Position numbers and translations under genes: made by a program | The notes under the pieces: generated by a model | What the model saw: the letters and a program-made list of their open reading frames with translations, nothing else | Told to the model about the DNA's origin: nothing | The model's database searches: none | Source of the DNA: DASRSS01 sp035656335 | GTDB taxonomy: Bacteria > Actinomycetota > Actinomycetes > Mycobacteriales > Jatrophihabitantaceae | Assembly (NCBI GenBank): GCA_035656335.1 | Contig: DASRSS010000176.1 | Location: 1 to 7,843 of the forward strand | Length of the DNA: 7,843 nucleotides | Direction: 5' to 3' | In this document: positions 1 through 6,002 of the stretch, piece after piece | How positions within the stretch are numbered: position 1 is the stretch's first letter | Layout: each line of letters starts with the position of its first letter

Positions 1-192
1 GTGCTCGGCGCGCAATGCCTCGAGCGTCTCGGCGAGCCGGCGCTCGTGCGCGTCGCTGATGACGACCCGAGCACCCTCCTCGAGGCAACGGCGCGCGGCT
101 GCTTGCCCGATGCCCGCGCCGGCGGCCGCGGTGATCACGGCGATCTTGCCGTCCAGCAGGTTGTGCGCGGGCGGGTACGCGGGTGCGTCCAT
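1..192 (-). CDS. ipdF: Short-chain dehydrogenase/reductase, IpdF-like, N-terminal part (cut by window edge)
   Basis: Only the first 64 codons are present; the gene continues beyond position 1. The translation begins MDAPAYPPAHNLLDGKIAVI and then shows the Rossmann nucleotide-binding turn TAAAGAGIG at residues 21-29, an SDR glycine motif with Ala in place of the usual first Gly. The second strand, ARVVISDAHERR, places an Asp where NAD(H)-preferring SDRs have their ribose-binding acid. The ATG at 192-190 directly follows the fadE30 stop (TAGATG), so the two genes are cotranscribed. In the M. tuberculosis KstR2 regulon the SDR next to fadE30 is Rv3559c (IpdF), which acts on the 5-hydroxyl of 5-OH-HIC-CoA after removal of the HIP side chain. 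The SDR call is firm for the visible part. The IpdF assignment rests on gene order and the N-terminal motif; the catalytic Tyr-Lys region lies outside the window. Confidence 0.75.
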   Translation of the reverse strand, partial: MDAPAYPPAHNLLDGKIAVITAAAGAGIGQAAARRCLEEGARVVISDAHERRLAETLEALRAEH

Positions 193-1383
193 CTAGCGGG
201 CCTCTCGCGGCAGGCCGAGGGTGCGCTCGGCGATGATGTTGCGCTGGATCTCGTCCGATCCGCCGTAGATCGTGTCGGCGCGGGTGAACAGGAACAGCCG
301 TTGCCACTCGTCCAGCGCGGTCTCCGGATCGTCCGTGCCCTGCTCGAGCATGGACGCGGCGCCGCGCACCTGCATGGCCAGCTCGCCGAGGCTGCGGTGC
401 CAGTGCGACCAGAGCAGTTTGGCGACCGAGGCCTCGGTGCCCGACGTGCCGGATGTGACCGAGTGCAGCGTCCGCAGCGCGTGCGCCCGCATCACCTCCA
501 GGTCGACGTGGGCGCGAACGAGCTTGTCGCGCAGGACCGGGTCGGCCAGCGCGCCGTTCTGTTGGGCCAGCGCGATCAGCGCGTCCAGTTCGCGGCGGAA
601 GCCGACCTGCTGGCCCAGCGTCGCGACCCCGCGCTCGAAGCCGAGCGTGGCCATCGCGACGCGCCAGCCGTCCCCCGGCGCGCCCACGACGAGGTCGGCG
701 TCGGTGCGCGCGTCGTCGAAGAACACCTCGTTGAACTCGCTGGTGCCGGTGAGCTGGCGGATCGGACGGACCTCGACGCCGGGCTGGTCCATCGGCACGA
801 GCAGGTAGGACAGCCCGTGGTGCCGGGACGACCCCGGTTCGGTGCGCGCGACCACGAAGCACCACTGGGCCAGATGTGCCAGCGAGGTCCACACCTTCTG
901 CCCGGTGATCCGCCACTGGTTCCCGTCGAGGCGGGCGGTGGTCGACACGTTGGCCAGGTCGGAGCCCGCGTTCGGTTCGGAGTAGCCCTGGCACCACAGC
1001 TCGGTGACGTCCTTGATGCGGGGCAGGAAGCGCGCCTGCTGCTCTGGCGTGCCCAACGCGATCAGCGTCGGTCCGAGCAGCTCCTCGCCGAGGTGGTTCA
1101 CCCGGTGCGGCGCGTTCGCGCGGGCGTACTCCTCGTGGAAGATCACTTGCTGCGCGATGGTCGCGCCGCGTCCGCCGTGTTCGACCGGCCAGCCCAGGCA
1201 GGTCCAGCCGGACGCGGCGAGGTGCCGGTTCCAGGCCAGTCGCTCGTCGAACGCGACGTGCTCGCTGCCCGGACCACCCAGCCCGCGCAGCTTCGCGAAC
1301 TCGCCGACCAGGTTGTCGGCGAGCCACTCGCGGACGAGGCGGCGGAAGTCCGCGTCGTCGGCGGGAAGCTGGCTGGGGGGCAT
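193..1383 (-). CDS. fadE30: Acyl-CoA dehydrogenase FadE30 (HIP-CoA side-chain dehydrogenase)
   Basis: This is a 396-residue acyl-CoA dehydrogenase of normal full length. The FAD/substrate motif YSEPNAGSDL is at residues 134-143, GQKVWTS at 161-167, and the C-terminal FAD-contact segment YGGSDEIQRNIIAER at 373-387. At the MCAD catalytic-Glu position there is Gly374, but E250 in GFERGVA aligns with the catalytic Glu of isovaleryl-CoA dehydrogenase (helix G position), so the protein is expected to be active. In the HIP pathway FadE30 introduces the alpha,beta double bond into the propionyl side chain of (5-hydroxy-)HIP-CoA, in the cytoplasm, with an electron-transfer flavoprotein as acceptor. 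The gene is divergent from fadD3 and shares a KstR2-type operator whose right-to-left distance to this ATG is 16 bases. No Shine-Dalgarno lies at normal spacing before the ATG; TAGCTT lies 6 bases upstream, so a leaderless transcript is possible. Assignment to FadE30 rather than another FadE is from gene order plus length. Confidence 0.88.
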   Translation of the reverse strand: MPPSQLPADDADFRRLVREWLADNLVGEFAKLRGLGGPGSEHVAFDERLAWNRHLAASGWTCLGWPVEHGGRGATIAQQVIFHEEYARANAPHRVNHLGEELLGPTLIALGTPEQQARFLPRIKDVTELWCQGYSEPNAGSDLANVSTTARLDGNQWRITGQKVWTSLAHLAQWCFVVARTEPGSSRHHGLSYLLVPMDQPGVEVRPIRQLTGTSEFNEVFFDDARTDADLVVGAPGDGWRVAMATLGFERGVATLGQQVGFRRELDALIALAQQNGALADPVLRDKLVRAHVDLEVMRAHALRTLHSVTSGTSGTEASVAKLLWSHWHRSLGELAMQVRGAASMLEQGTDDPETALDEWQRLFLFTRADTIYGGSDEIQRNIIAERTLGLPREAR

Positions 1384-1399
1384 GGCAGTAAGCTACCCT

Positions 1400-1413
1400 A
1401 CCAAGCACTTGCT
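1400..1413. promoter_or_regulatory. KstR2-type operator palindrome
   Basis: The sequence ACCAAGCACTTGCT fits the KstR2 consensus AnCAAGnnCTTGnT at every fixed position. The core CAAG/CTTG arms are perfect, and weaker symmetry extends over 1393-1420: 10 of 14 positions in each half match, including an outer CTA/TAG pair. KstR2 is a TetR-family repressor of the HIP (ring C/D) genes and is released by HIP-CoA, the product of FadD3. The site lies between fadE30 and fadD3, so one dimer of dimers could control both transcripts and FadD3 would generate its own inducer. The regulator gene itself is not in this window. The match is seen directly; binding is inferred from the consensus as I recall it and from the gene context. 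Confidence 0.85.
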
Positions 1414-1428
1414 TTGTTAGCCGCTACC

Positions 1429-1434
1429 AGAGGA
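1429..1434 (+). promoter_or_regulatory. Ribosome binding site of fadD3
   Basis: AGAGGA lies 4 bases before the ATG at 1439 and is complementary to the 16S rRNA anti-Shine-Dalgarno. It supports this start for fadD3. Confidence 0.6.
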
Positions 1435-1438
1435 CGCG

Positions 1439-3001
1439 ATGACCGAGGACGCCCGCACGCTCCCGGCGGCGCTCCTGCGCGCGGCCCGCGAGTTCGGCGC
1501 GGCCGAGGCGCTGGTCGACGGCGACGTGCGGCTGAGCTTCGCAGACCTGCTCGAGCGGGTCCGGGAGGCCGCGCGGTACTACCTCGCCGCCGGTGTGCAG
1601 CCCGGCGAGCGCGTCGCCATCTGGAGCCCGAACACCCACCACTGGGTGGTGGCGGCACTCGGCGCGCACTACGCCGGCGCCGCGATCGTCCCGATCAACA
1701 CCCGGTACACCGGCCACGAGGCGCTGGACATCGTGCAGCGCACCCGCGCTAGTGCGCTCGTCGTGGCCGGCCGGTTCCTGAACGCGGACCGGCTGGCGCA
1801 GCTGCGCGCCGCCGCCGGTCCCGACGGCCTGCCGCACCTGCGCACGGTGCTGCGAGTTCCGATCGACGGCGGGGACGCCCCGGACGACGGCGTCGACGAG
1901 TGGACGGACCTCGCCGCGCGGGCCGTGCGAGTGCCGGCCGCCGAGGCCGACGCGCGCGCGGCCGCGGTTCGACCGGACGACATCAGCGACGTGCTGTTCA
2001 CCTCCGGCACCACCGGGCGCAGCAAGGGGGTGCTCAGCGCGCACCGGCAGGTGATCGACGTGGCGCGCGCGTGGGCCGAATGCGGCGAGATGTCCGCGTC
2101 CGACCGCTACCTGATCGTGAACCCGTTCTTCCACAGCTTCGGCTACAAGGCCGGCATCGTCGTCTGCCTGCTCACCGGCGCCACGATGGTGCCGCAGGCG
2201 GTCTACGACGTGCCGGCGGCGATGCGGTTGATCGAGCGCGAGCGGATCAGCGTGCTCCCCGGCGCGCCGACGATCTTCCAGACCATCCTCGACTCCCCCG
2301 ACCGCGCGGAGTTCGATCTGTCCACACTGCGCTTCGCGGTCACGGGAGCGGCGTCCGTCCCGGTCGCGCTGGTCGAGCGCATGCAGCGCGAGCTCAGCTT
2401 CGACCTCGTGCTGACCGCGTTCGGCATGACCGAGGCGGTGGTCGTGACGATGGCACGCCGCAGCGACCCGCCCGAGCTCGTCGCGACGACGTGCGGACGG
2501 GCCACCGCTGGCTTCGAGATCCGCATCGGCGAGCAGGGCGAACTGCTGGTGCGCGGGCCGAACGTCATGCTCGGCTACCTGGACGACCCGCAGGCGACGG
2601 CGGCGGCCATCGACGCCGACGGTTGGTTCCACACCGGGGACGTCGGCAGCATCGACGGCGGCGGCAACCTGACGATCACCGACCGGCTCAAGGACATGTA
2701 CATCTGCGGCGGGTTCAACGTCTACCCCGCCGAGATCGAGCAGGTGCTCGCGCGGCTGAACGGCGTGGCCGAGTCGGCCGTCGTCGGCGTGCCGGACGGC
2801 CGGCTCGGTGAGGTCGGCAAGGCGTTCGTCGTGCGCCGGCCGGGACACCCGCTCACCGAGGAAGCGGTGATCGGCTACGCCCGCGAGCACGTCGCCAACT
2901 TCAAGGTGCCGCGCAGCGTCGAGTTCGTCGGCTCACTCCCCCGCAACCCGTCCGGCAAGGTCCTGAAGCACGAACTACGTGAGATGAGTTCGCATGAGTA
3001 A
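1439..3001 (+). CDS. fadD3: HIP-CoA synthetase FadD3 (AMP-forming acyl-CoA ligase)
   Basis: This is a 520-residue ANL-superfamily adenylate-forming enzyme with all core motifs. The P-loop FTSGTTGRSKG is at residues 187-197, AFGMTE at 327-332, WFHTGD at 396-401 with the ribose-binding Asp401, the hinge DRLKDMYICGGFNVYPAEIE at 415-434, and the C-terminal NPSGKVLK at 503-510 with catalytic Lys507. FadD3 activates the propionate side chain of HIP with ATP and CoA, giving HIP-CoA, the entry step of steroid ring C/D breakdown and the probable KstR2 ligand. It is divergent from fadE30 with the shared operator just upstream, and has a good ribosome binding site. The length is close to the roughly 500 residues of mycobacterial FadD3. 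The TAA stop lies inside ATGAGTAA, where a short second frame starts. The ligase call is certain; HIP specificity comes from gene order and operator. Confidence 0.9.
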   Translation: MTEDARTLPAALLRAAREFGAAEALVDGDVRLSFADLLERVREAARYYLAAGVQPGERVAIWSPNTHHWVVAALGAHYAGAAIVPINTRYTGHEALDIVQRTRASALVVAGRFLNADRLAQLRAAAGPDGLPHLRTVLRVPIDGGDAPDDGVDEWTDLAARAVRVPAAEADARAAAVRPDDISDVLFTSGTTGRSKGVLSAHRQVIDVARAWAECGEMSASDRYLIVNPFFHSFGYKAGIVVCLLTGATMVPQAVYDVPAAMRLIERERISVLPGAPTIFQTILDSPDRAEFDLSTLRFAVTGAASVPVALVERMQRELSFDLVLTAFGMTEAVVVTMARRSDPPELVATTCGRATAGFEIRIGEQGELLVRGPNVMLGYLDDPQATAAAIDADGWFHTGDVGSIDGGGNLTITDRLKDMYICGGFNVYPAEIEQVLARLNGVAESAVVGVPDGRLGEVGKAFVVRRPGHPLTEEAVIGYAREHVANFKVPRSVEFVGSLPRNPSGKVLKHELREMSSHE

Positions 3002-3077
3002 CGAAGACGACAGCGAGCGAGCATCGCAGGGCCGCCCACGGCCCGAGGAGCGGAACGAGCGCGGAGTCGAGCAATGA
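2994..3077 (+). CDS. Possible 27-codon mini-ORF bridging fadD3 and the crotonase gene
   Basis: The ATG at 2994 lies within the last codons of fadD3 (ATGAGTAA overlap), and this frame stays open for 27 codons. It ends at a TGA (3075-3077) that overlaps the next gene's start as ATGA. The peptide would be MSNEDDSERASQGRPRPEER followed by NERGVEQ, a charged, Arg/Glu-rich, low-complexity sequence I do not recognise. It could be a leader or coupling ORF that carries ribosomes from fadD3 to the next start, or simply a fortuitous reading of an inserted repeat. Its first four codons repeat those of the downstream gene (MSNE). There is no evidence that it makes a functional protein. Confidence 0.22.
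   Translation: MSNEDDSERASQGRPRPEERNERGVEQ
3002..3073 (+). repeat. Repeat-like junction element between direct repeats
   Basis: This 72-nt gap is the longest between same-strand genes here; all later junctions overlap. It is bounded by an imperfect direct repeat: ATGAGTAACGAAG at 2994-3006 and ATGAGCAACGAGG at 3074-3086 (11 of 13 identical, exactly 80 bp apart). Inside are repeated GAGC/CGAGC words and the hairpin at 3029-3044. GGAG at 3063-3066, 7 bases before the ATG at 3074, probably serves as the ribosome binding site of the next gene. The structure resembles a short dispersed element inserted into what may once have been an overlapping fadD3/crotonase junction. That history is inference. 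Confidence 0.4.
3029..3044 (+). repeat. GC-only inverted repeat (5-bp stem, 6-nt loop)
   Basis: GGGCC (3029-3033) pairs with GGCCC (3040-3044) around the loop GCCCAC. No T-run follows, so it is not a standard intrinsic terminator. It could be an mRNA processing or stability element, or part of a mobile repeat. Confidence 0.4.
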
Positions 3078-3910
3078 GCAACGAGGTCCTGTACGAGGTG
3101 CGCGGGAGGACCGCGGTCGTGACGATGAACCGTCCCGAGTACCGCAACGCGCAGAACTCCGCGATGACGTACGCCCTCGACGCCGCGTTCCAGCGGGCGG
3201 TCGACGATGACGCCGTCAAGGTGATCGTGCTCGCCGGCGCCGGCAAGCACTTCTCCGCGGGGCACGACATCGGCACGCCCGGCCGCGACGTCGACGTCCA
3301 CTACGACAACAAGGCGGTCCTCTGGTGGGACCACGTCGGACGCGACGGCGGCGACCTGCGCTATGCCCGCGAGATGGAGGTCTACCTGGGCATGTGCCGG
3401 CGCTGGCGCGACATCCCGAAGCCGGTGATCGCGATGGTGCAGGGCGCGTGCATCGCTGGGGGCCTGATGCTCACGTTCGTATGCGATCTGATCGTTGCGT
3501 CCGACGATGCGTTCTTCGGAGATCCCGTAGTGCGCATGGGCATTCCGGGCGTCGAGTACTTCGCGCACCCGTGGGTGATCGGCCCGCGTGCGGCGAAGGA
3601 GATCCTGTTCACCGGCGACCGGTTCAGCGCCGAGCGCGCGTACGAGTGGGGCATGGTGAACCGCGTCGTTCCGCGCGACGAGCTGGAGACCGAGACGTTC
3701 GCGATCGCCGAGCGCATCGCCGCGATGCCGCAGTTCGGGCTGGCGCTCACCAAGCGCGCGGTGAACCAGTGCGAGGACGCGATGGGCATGCGCAACGGGA
3801 TGGAGTCCGTCTTCGGACTGCACCACTTCGCCCACGCGCACAACGCCGAGGTCGGCGCGGACTCCCTCGGCGGCATGGACGCGAAGAGCATGAAGAAGAG
3901 CGCGACCTGA
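3074..3910 (+). CDS. Enoyl-CoA hydratase/isomerase (crotonase) family protein lacking the hydratase glutamates
   Basis: This is a 278-residue crotonase-fold protein. The first oxyanion-hole segment GKHFSAGHDI is at residues 57-66 and the second, GACIAGG, at 124-130, followed by VCDLIVASDDAFFGDP (136-151) and the MGIPG turn. Aligning CDL with the CDI of rat mitochondrial enoyl-CoA hydratase puts Met132 at the Glu144 position and Val152 at Glu164, so neither classical catalytic Glu is present. It may therefore be a CoA-ester isomerase, hydrolase or C-C lyase rather than a hydratase, or may use other acids nearby (D144, D145, D150). It sits between fadD3 and fadE31, a place I recall as empty in M. 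tuberculosis, and overlaps fadE31 as TGATG. The HIP pathway needs a hydratase after FadE30 and ring-opening crotonases later; which step this enzyme serves is unknown. The ATG at 3074 has GGAG 7 bases upstream. The family is certain, the reaction is not. Confidence 0.85.
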   Translation: MSNEVLYEVRGRTAVVTMNRPEYRNAQNSAMTYALDAAFQRAVDDDAVKVIVLAGAGKHFSAGHDIGTPGRDVDVHYDNKAVLWWDHVGRDGGDLRYAREMEVYLGMCRRWRDIPKPVIAMVQGACIAGGLMLTFVCDLIVASDDAFFGDPVVRMGIPGVEYFAHPWVIGPRAAKEILFTGDRFSAERAYEWGMVNRVVPRDELETETFAIAERIAAMPQFGLALTKRAVNQCEDAMGMRNGMESVFGLHHFAHAHNAEVGADSLGGMDAKSMKKSAT

Positions 3911-5040
3911 TGGACCTGGAACTGGACGAGGCGACGCTCGCGTTCCGTGACGAGGTCCGCGCATTCCTGCGCGAGCACGTCCCCGATCCGAAGCTGCCGT
4001 CGATGGACACCGCCGCGGGCTTCGAGGCGCACCGCGAGTGGGAGCACACGCTGGCCGACGCCCGGCTGTCGGTCGTGTCCTGGCCGTCCGAGCTCGGCGG
4101 CCGCGACGCGAGCCTGCTGCAGTGGGTGATCTTCGAGGAGGAGTACTTCGCCGCGGACGCCCCGTTGCGGGTGAGCCAGAACGGCATCTTCCTGCTCGCG
4201 CCCACGCTGTTCGCGCACGGCACCCCCGAACAGCTCGCCCGGATCCTGCCGCCGATGGCGCGGGCCGACGAGATCTGGGCGCAGGCCTGGTCCGAGCCCG
4301 AGGCCGGCAGCGACCTGGCCGCCATCCGCAGCCGCGCGGTGCGCACGGACGGCGGCTGGCTGCTCTCCGGCCAGAAGACGTGGTCGACGCGCGCCACCTA
4401 CGCCGACCGCGGCTTCGGACTGTTCAGGTCCGATCCGGACGCCGAACGGCATCGCGGCCTGACCTACTTCCTGTTCGACCTGCGCGCCGACGGCGTGACC
4501 GTCCGCGGTATCCCCCAGCTCGACGGCGAACCCGGCTTCGCGGAGATCTTCCTGGACGACGTGTTCGTCCCGGACGAGGACGTGCTCGGTGGCGTCGGCG
4601 ACGGCTGGCGCGTCGCGATGAGCACGGCCAGCAACGAGCGCGGCCTGTCGCTGCGCTCGCCGGGCCGGTTCCTCGCCGCGGCGGCGCGACTGGTCGAGCT
4701 GTGGAAGTCCGAGGGGACGCCGGGTGACACCGCGCTGTCCGATCGCGTGGTCGATGCGTGGATCGGCGCGCGCGCGTACCAGCTGTACACGTTCGGCACC
4801 GTCACCGCGCTGAGCGACGGCGGCGAGCTCGGCGCGGAGTCCAGTATCGGCAAGCTGTTCTGGTCGCAGCTGGACGTCGCCCTGCACGAGACCGCGCTGG
4901 ACATCCAGGGCGCGCGCGGCGAACTGGCCGGCCCGTGGCTGGACGGCTACCTCTTCTCGCTGGCCGGGCCGATCTACGCCGGCACCAACGAGATCCAGCG
5001 CAACGTGGTCGCCGAGCGGCTGATGGGACTGCCGCGGTGA
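3910..5040 (+). CDS. fadE31: Acyl-CoA dehydrogenase FadE31, catalytic-type subunit
   Basis: This is a 376-residue acyl-CoA dehydrogenase, about the length of M. tuberculosis FadE31. Motifs are FEEEYF (75-80), WSEPEAGSDL (127-136), GQKTWSTRA (154-162) and IYAGTNEIQRNVVAERL (355-371). The MCAD catalytic Glu position is Ala357, while E243 in SNERGLS matches the isovaleryl-CoA-dehydrogenase type catalytic Glu. This is the pattern of the active subunit in actinobacterial steroid acyl-CoA dehydrogenase heterotetramers. The partners are expected to be FadE32 and/or FadE33, encoded immediately downstream. In the current ring C/D scheme FadE31-FadE33 are placed on late ring-opened methyl-oxo-diacid CoA intermediates (MOODA-CoA); the exact substrate is an inference here. 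The ATG overlaps the crotonase stop by one base, and the stop overlaps the GTG of fadE32 (GTGA). Confidence 0.9.
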   Translation: MDLELDEATLAFRDEVRAFLREHVPDPKLPSMDTAAGFEAHREWEHTLADARLSVVSWPSELGGRDASLLQWVIFEEEYFAADAPLRVSQNGIFLLAPTLFAHGTPEQLARILPPMARADEIWAQAWSEPEAGSDLAAIRSRAVRTDGGWLLSGQKTWSTRATYADRGFGLFRSDPDAERHRGLTYFLFDLRADGVTVRGIPQLDGEPGFAEIFLDDVFVPDEDVLGGVGDGWRVAMSTASNERGLSLRSPGRFLAAAARLVELWKSEGTPGDTALSDRVVDAWIGARAYQLYTFGTVTALSDGGELGAESSIGKLFWSQLDVALHETALDIQGARGELAGPWLDGYLFSLAGPIYAGTNEIQRNVVAERLMGLPR

Positions 5041-6002
5041 GGTTCACGATCTCGTCCGAGCAGCGCGAGTTCGCCGCCAGCCTGCGCCGGCAACTCGGCG
5101 CTGCCGACACACCGTCGGTGATCCGCGCCTGGTCCGCGGGTGACTTCGCACCAGGACGCAAGTTGTGGACCCAGCTCGCCGACGCGGGCGTGCCCGCGCT
5201 CGCCGCGCCGGAGCTGCACGGTGGCTTCGGCGCGCACCCGATTGACCTCGTCCTTGCGTTCGTCGAGCTCGGCCGAGCGGCGGTGCCCGGACCGTACGTC
5301 GAGTCGGTGGCGGTGCTGCCCACGCTGCTCGCCGGCACGTCGCAGGCGCGGCGCATCGACGCCCTCGCGTCCGGTGAGCAGGTGGCCACGCTCGCCGCGC
5401 CGCCGGGCGTGCCGTACGCGGTGGACGCGGCCGCCTCGGACATAGTCGTCCTGCTCGACGGGACGGACCTGTACGAGGCGATCACGGTCGGCGAGGTCGC
5501 GTCCGTCGACCGGGCCCGCAAGCTCGCGGAGGTCACCGCGGGTGATCGGCTCTGCATGGCGGGCGACGTCGAGCGGGCGTTCGACCTGGGCGCTCTGGCC
5601 GCGTCCGCGCAGATCCTCGGCGCCGGCCAGGTGGTCCTGGACACCGCGACTGAGTACGCGAAGGCGCGCGTCCAGTTCGGCAAGCCGATCGGCAGCTTCC
5701 AGGCAGTCAAGCACCAGCTCGCCGACGCGCTGGTCGGGCTCGAGCTGGCCCGTCCGCTGCTGTTCGGCGCAGCCCTCGCCGTCGCCGACGACTCCGCCGA
5801 CCGGGCCCGGGACGTGTCCGCGGCCAAGGTCGCCTGCGTGGACGCGGCCTATCGCGCGTCGCGCGTGGCGTTGCAGGTGCACGGCGCGATCGGGTACACG
5901 AGCGAGTGCGACCTCGCGCTGTGGCTGACCAAGATCCGCGCGCTGCGCAGCGCCTGGGGCACGCAGGCCGAACACCGCGCGCGTGTGCTGGCGGCACTAT
6001 GA
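5037..6002 (+). CDS. fadE32: Acyl-CoA dehydrogenase FadE32, short non-catalytic-type subunit
   Basis: This is a 321-residue protein, short for the family but close to the roughly 320 residues I recall for mycobacterial FadE32. It opens RFTISSEQREFAASLRRQL, has the FAD-contacting ARVQFGKPIGSFQAVKH at residues 210-226 (Arg211) and the C-terminal LQVHGAIGYTSECDLALWLT at 279-298. No Glu sits at either classical base position, as in beta subunits of the alpha2beta2 steroid acyl-CoA dehydrogenases. There such a subunit supplies part of the FAD site while its partner, here FadE31, supplies substrate binding and the base. The GTG at 5037 is chosen because it overlaps the fadE31 stop as GTGA and begins the conserved N-terminus; the open frame upstream reads into fadE31 and has no family similarity. 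The stop overlaps the fadE33 start as ATGA. Confidence 0.88.
   Translation: MRFTISSEQREFAASLRRQLGAADTPSVIRAWSAGDFAPGRKLWTQLADAGVPALAAPELHGGFGAHPIDLVLAFVELGRAAVPGPYVESVAVLPTLLAGTSQARRIDALASGEQVATLAAPPGVPYAVDAAASDIVVLLDGTDLYEAITVGEVASVDRARKLAEVTAGDRLCMAGDVERAFDLGALAASAQILGAGQVVLDTATEYAKARVQFGKPIGSFQAVKHQLADALVGLELARPLLFGAALAVADDSADRARDVSAAKVACVDAAYRASRVALQVHGAIGYTSECDLALWLTKIRALRSAWGTQAEHRARVLAAL

Larger units (their letters stand above)
1384..1438. promoter_or_regulatory. Divergent fadE30/fadD3 promoter region
   Basis: This 55-bp gap is the only divergent intergenic region in the window and must hold the promoters for both directions. On the minus strand, TAGCTT (1395-1390) and TAGGGT (1400-1395) both fit the actinobacterial -10 pattern TANNNT. 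On the plus strand, TAAGCT (1389-1394) and TACCCT (1394-1399) do so. None has a convincing -35 at 16-18 bp, so the exact promoters are undecided. The KstR2-type palindrome lies in the middle, where a bound repressor would block transcription both ways. That arrangement fits induction of the whole cluster by a pathway CoA ester. Confidence 0.6.

Noticed and set aside
1..1752. Long plus-strand open frame across fadE30 and into fadD3
   Set aside because: It is antisense to a clear acyl-CoA dehydrogenase, has Arg/Gly/Ala-rich composition without family motifs, and is a product of high third-position GC.
1424..2890. Long minus-strand open frame opposite fadD3
   Set aside because: fadD3 carries all ANL motifs on the plus strand; the antisense translation shows only low-complexity Arg/Val/Asp/His-rich sequence.
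3029..3044. Hairpin after fadD3 as an intrinsic terminator
   Set aside because: The stem is only 5 bp with no T-run, and the operon appears to continue without another clear promoter.
3325..3909. N-terminal extension of fadE31 reading through the crotonase gene
   Set aside because: The extension is an out-of-frame Arg-rich reading of the crotonase gene; the acyl-CoA dehydrogenase homology starts at the ATG at 3910.
3382..4887. Long minus-strand open frame opposite the crotonase and fadE31
   Set aside because: It is antisense to two recognised genes and has no recognisable motif; it is a GC-driven shadow.
4758..5036. Upstream start for fadE32
   Set aside because: It would overlap fadE31 by some 280 bases with Arg-rich non-homologous sequence; the GTG at 5037 overlapping the previous stop fits the operon style.
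193..5040. FadE30 and FadE31 as inactive enzymes because the MCAD-position Glu is Gly374 or Ala357
   Set aside because: Both keep a Glu (E250, E243) in the FERG/NERG segment matching the isovaleryl-CoA dehydrogenase catalytic position, as expected for steroid acyl-CoA dehydrogenases.
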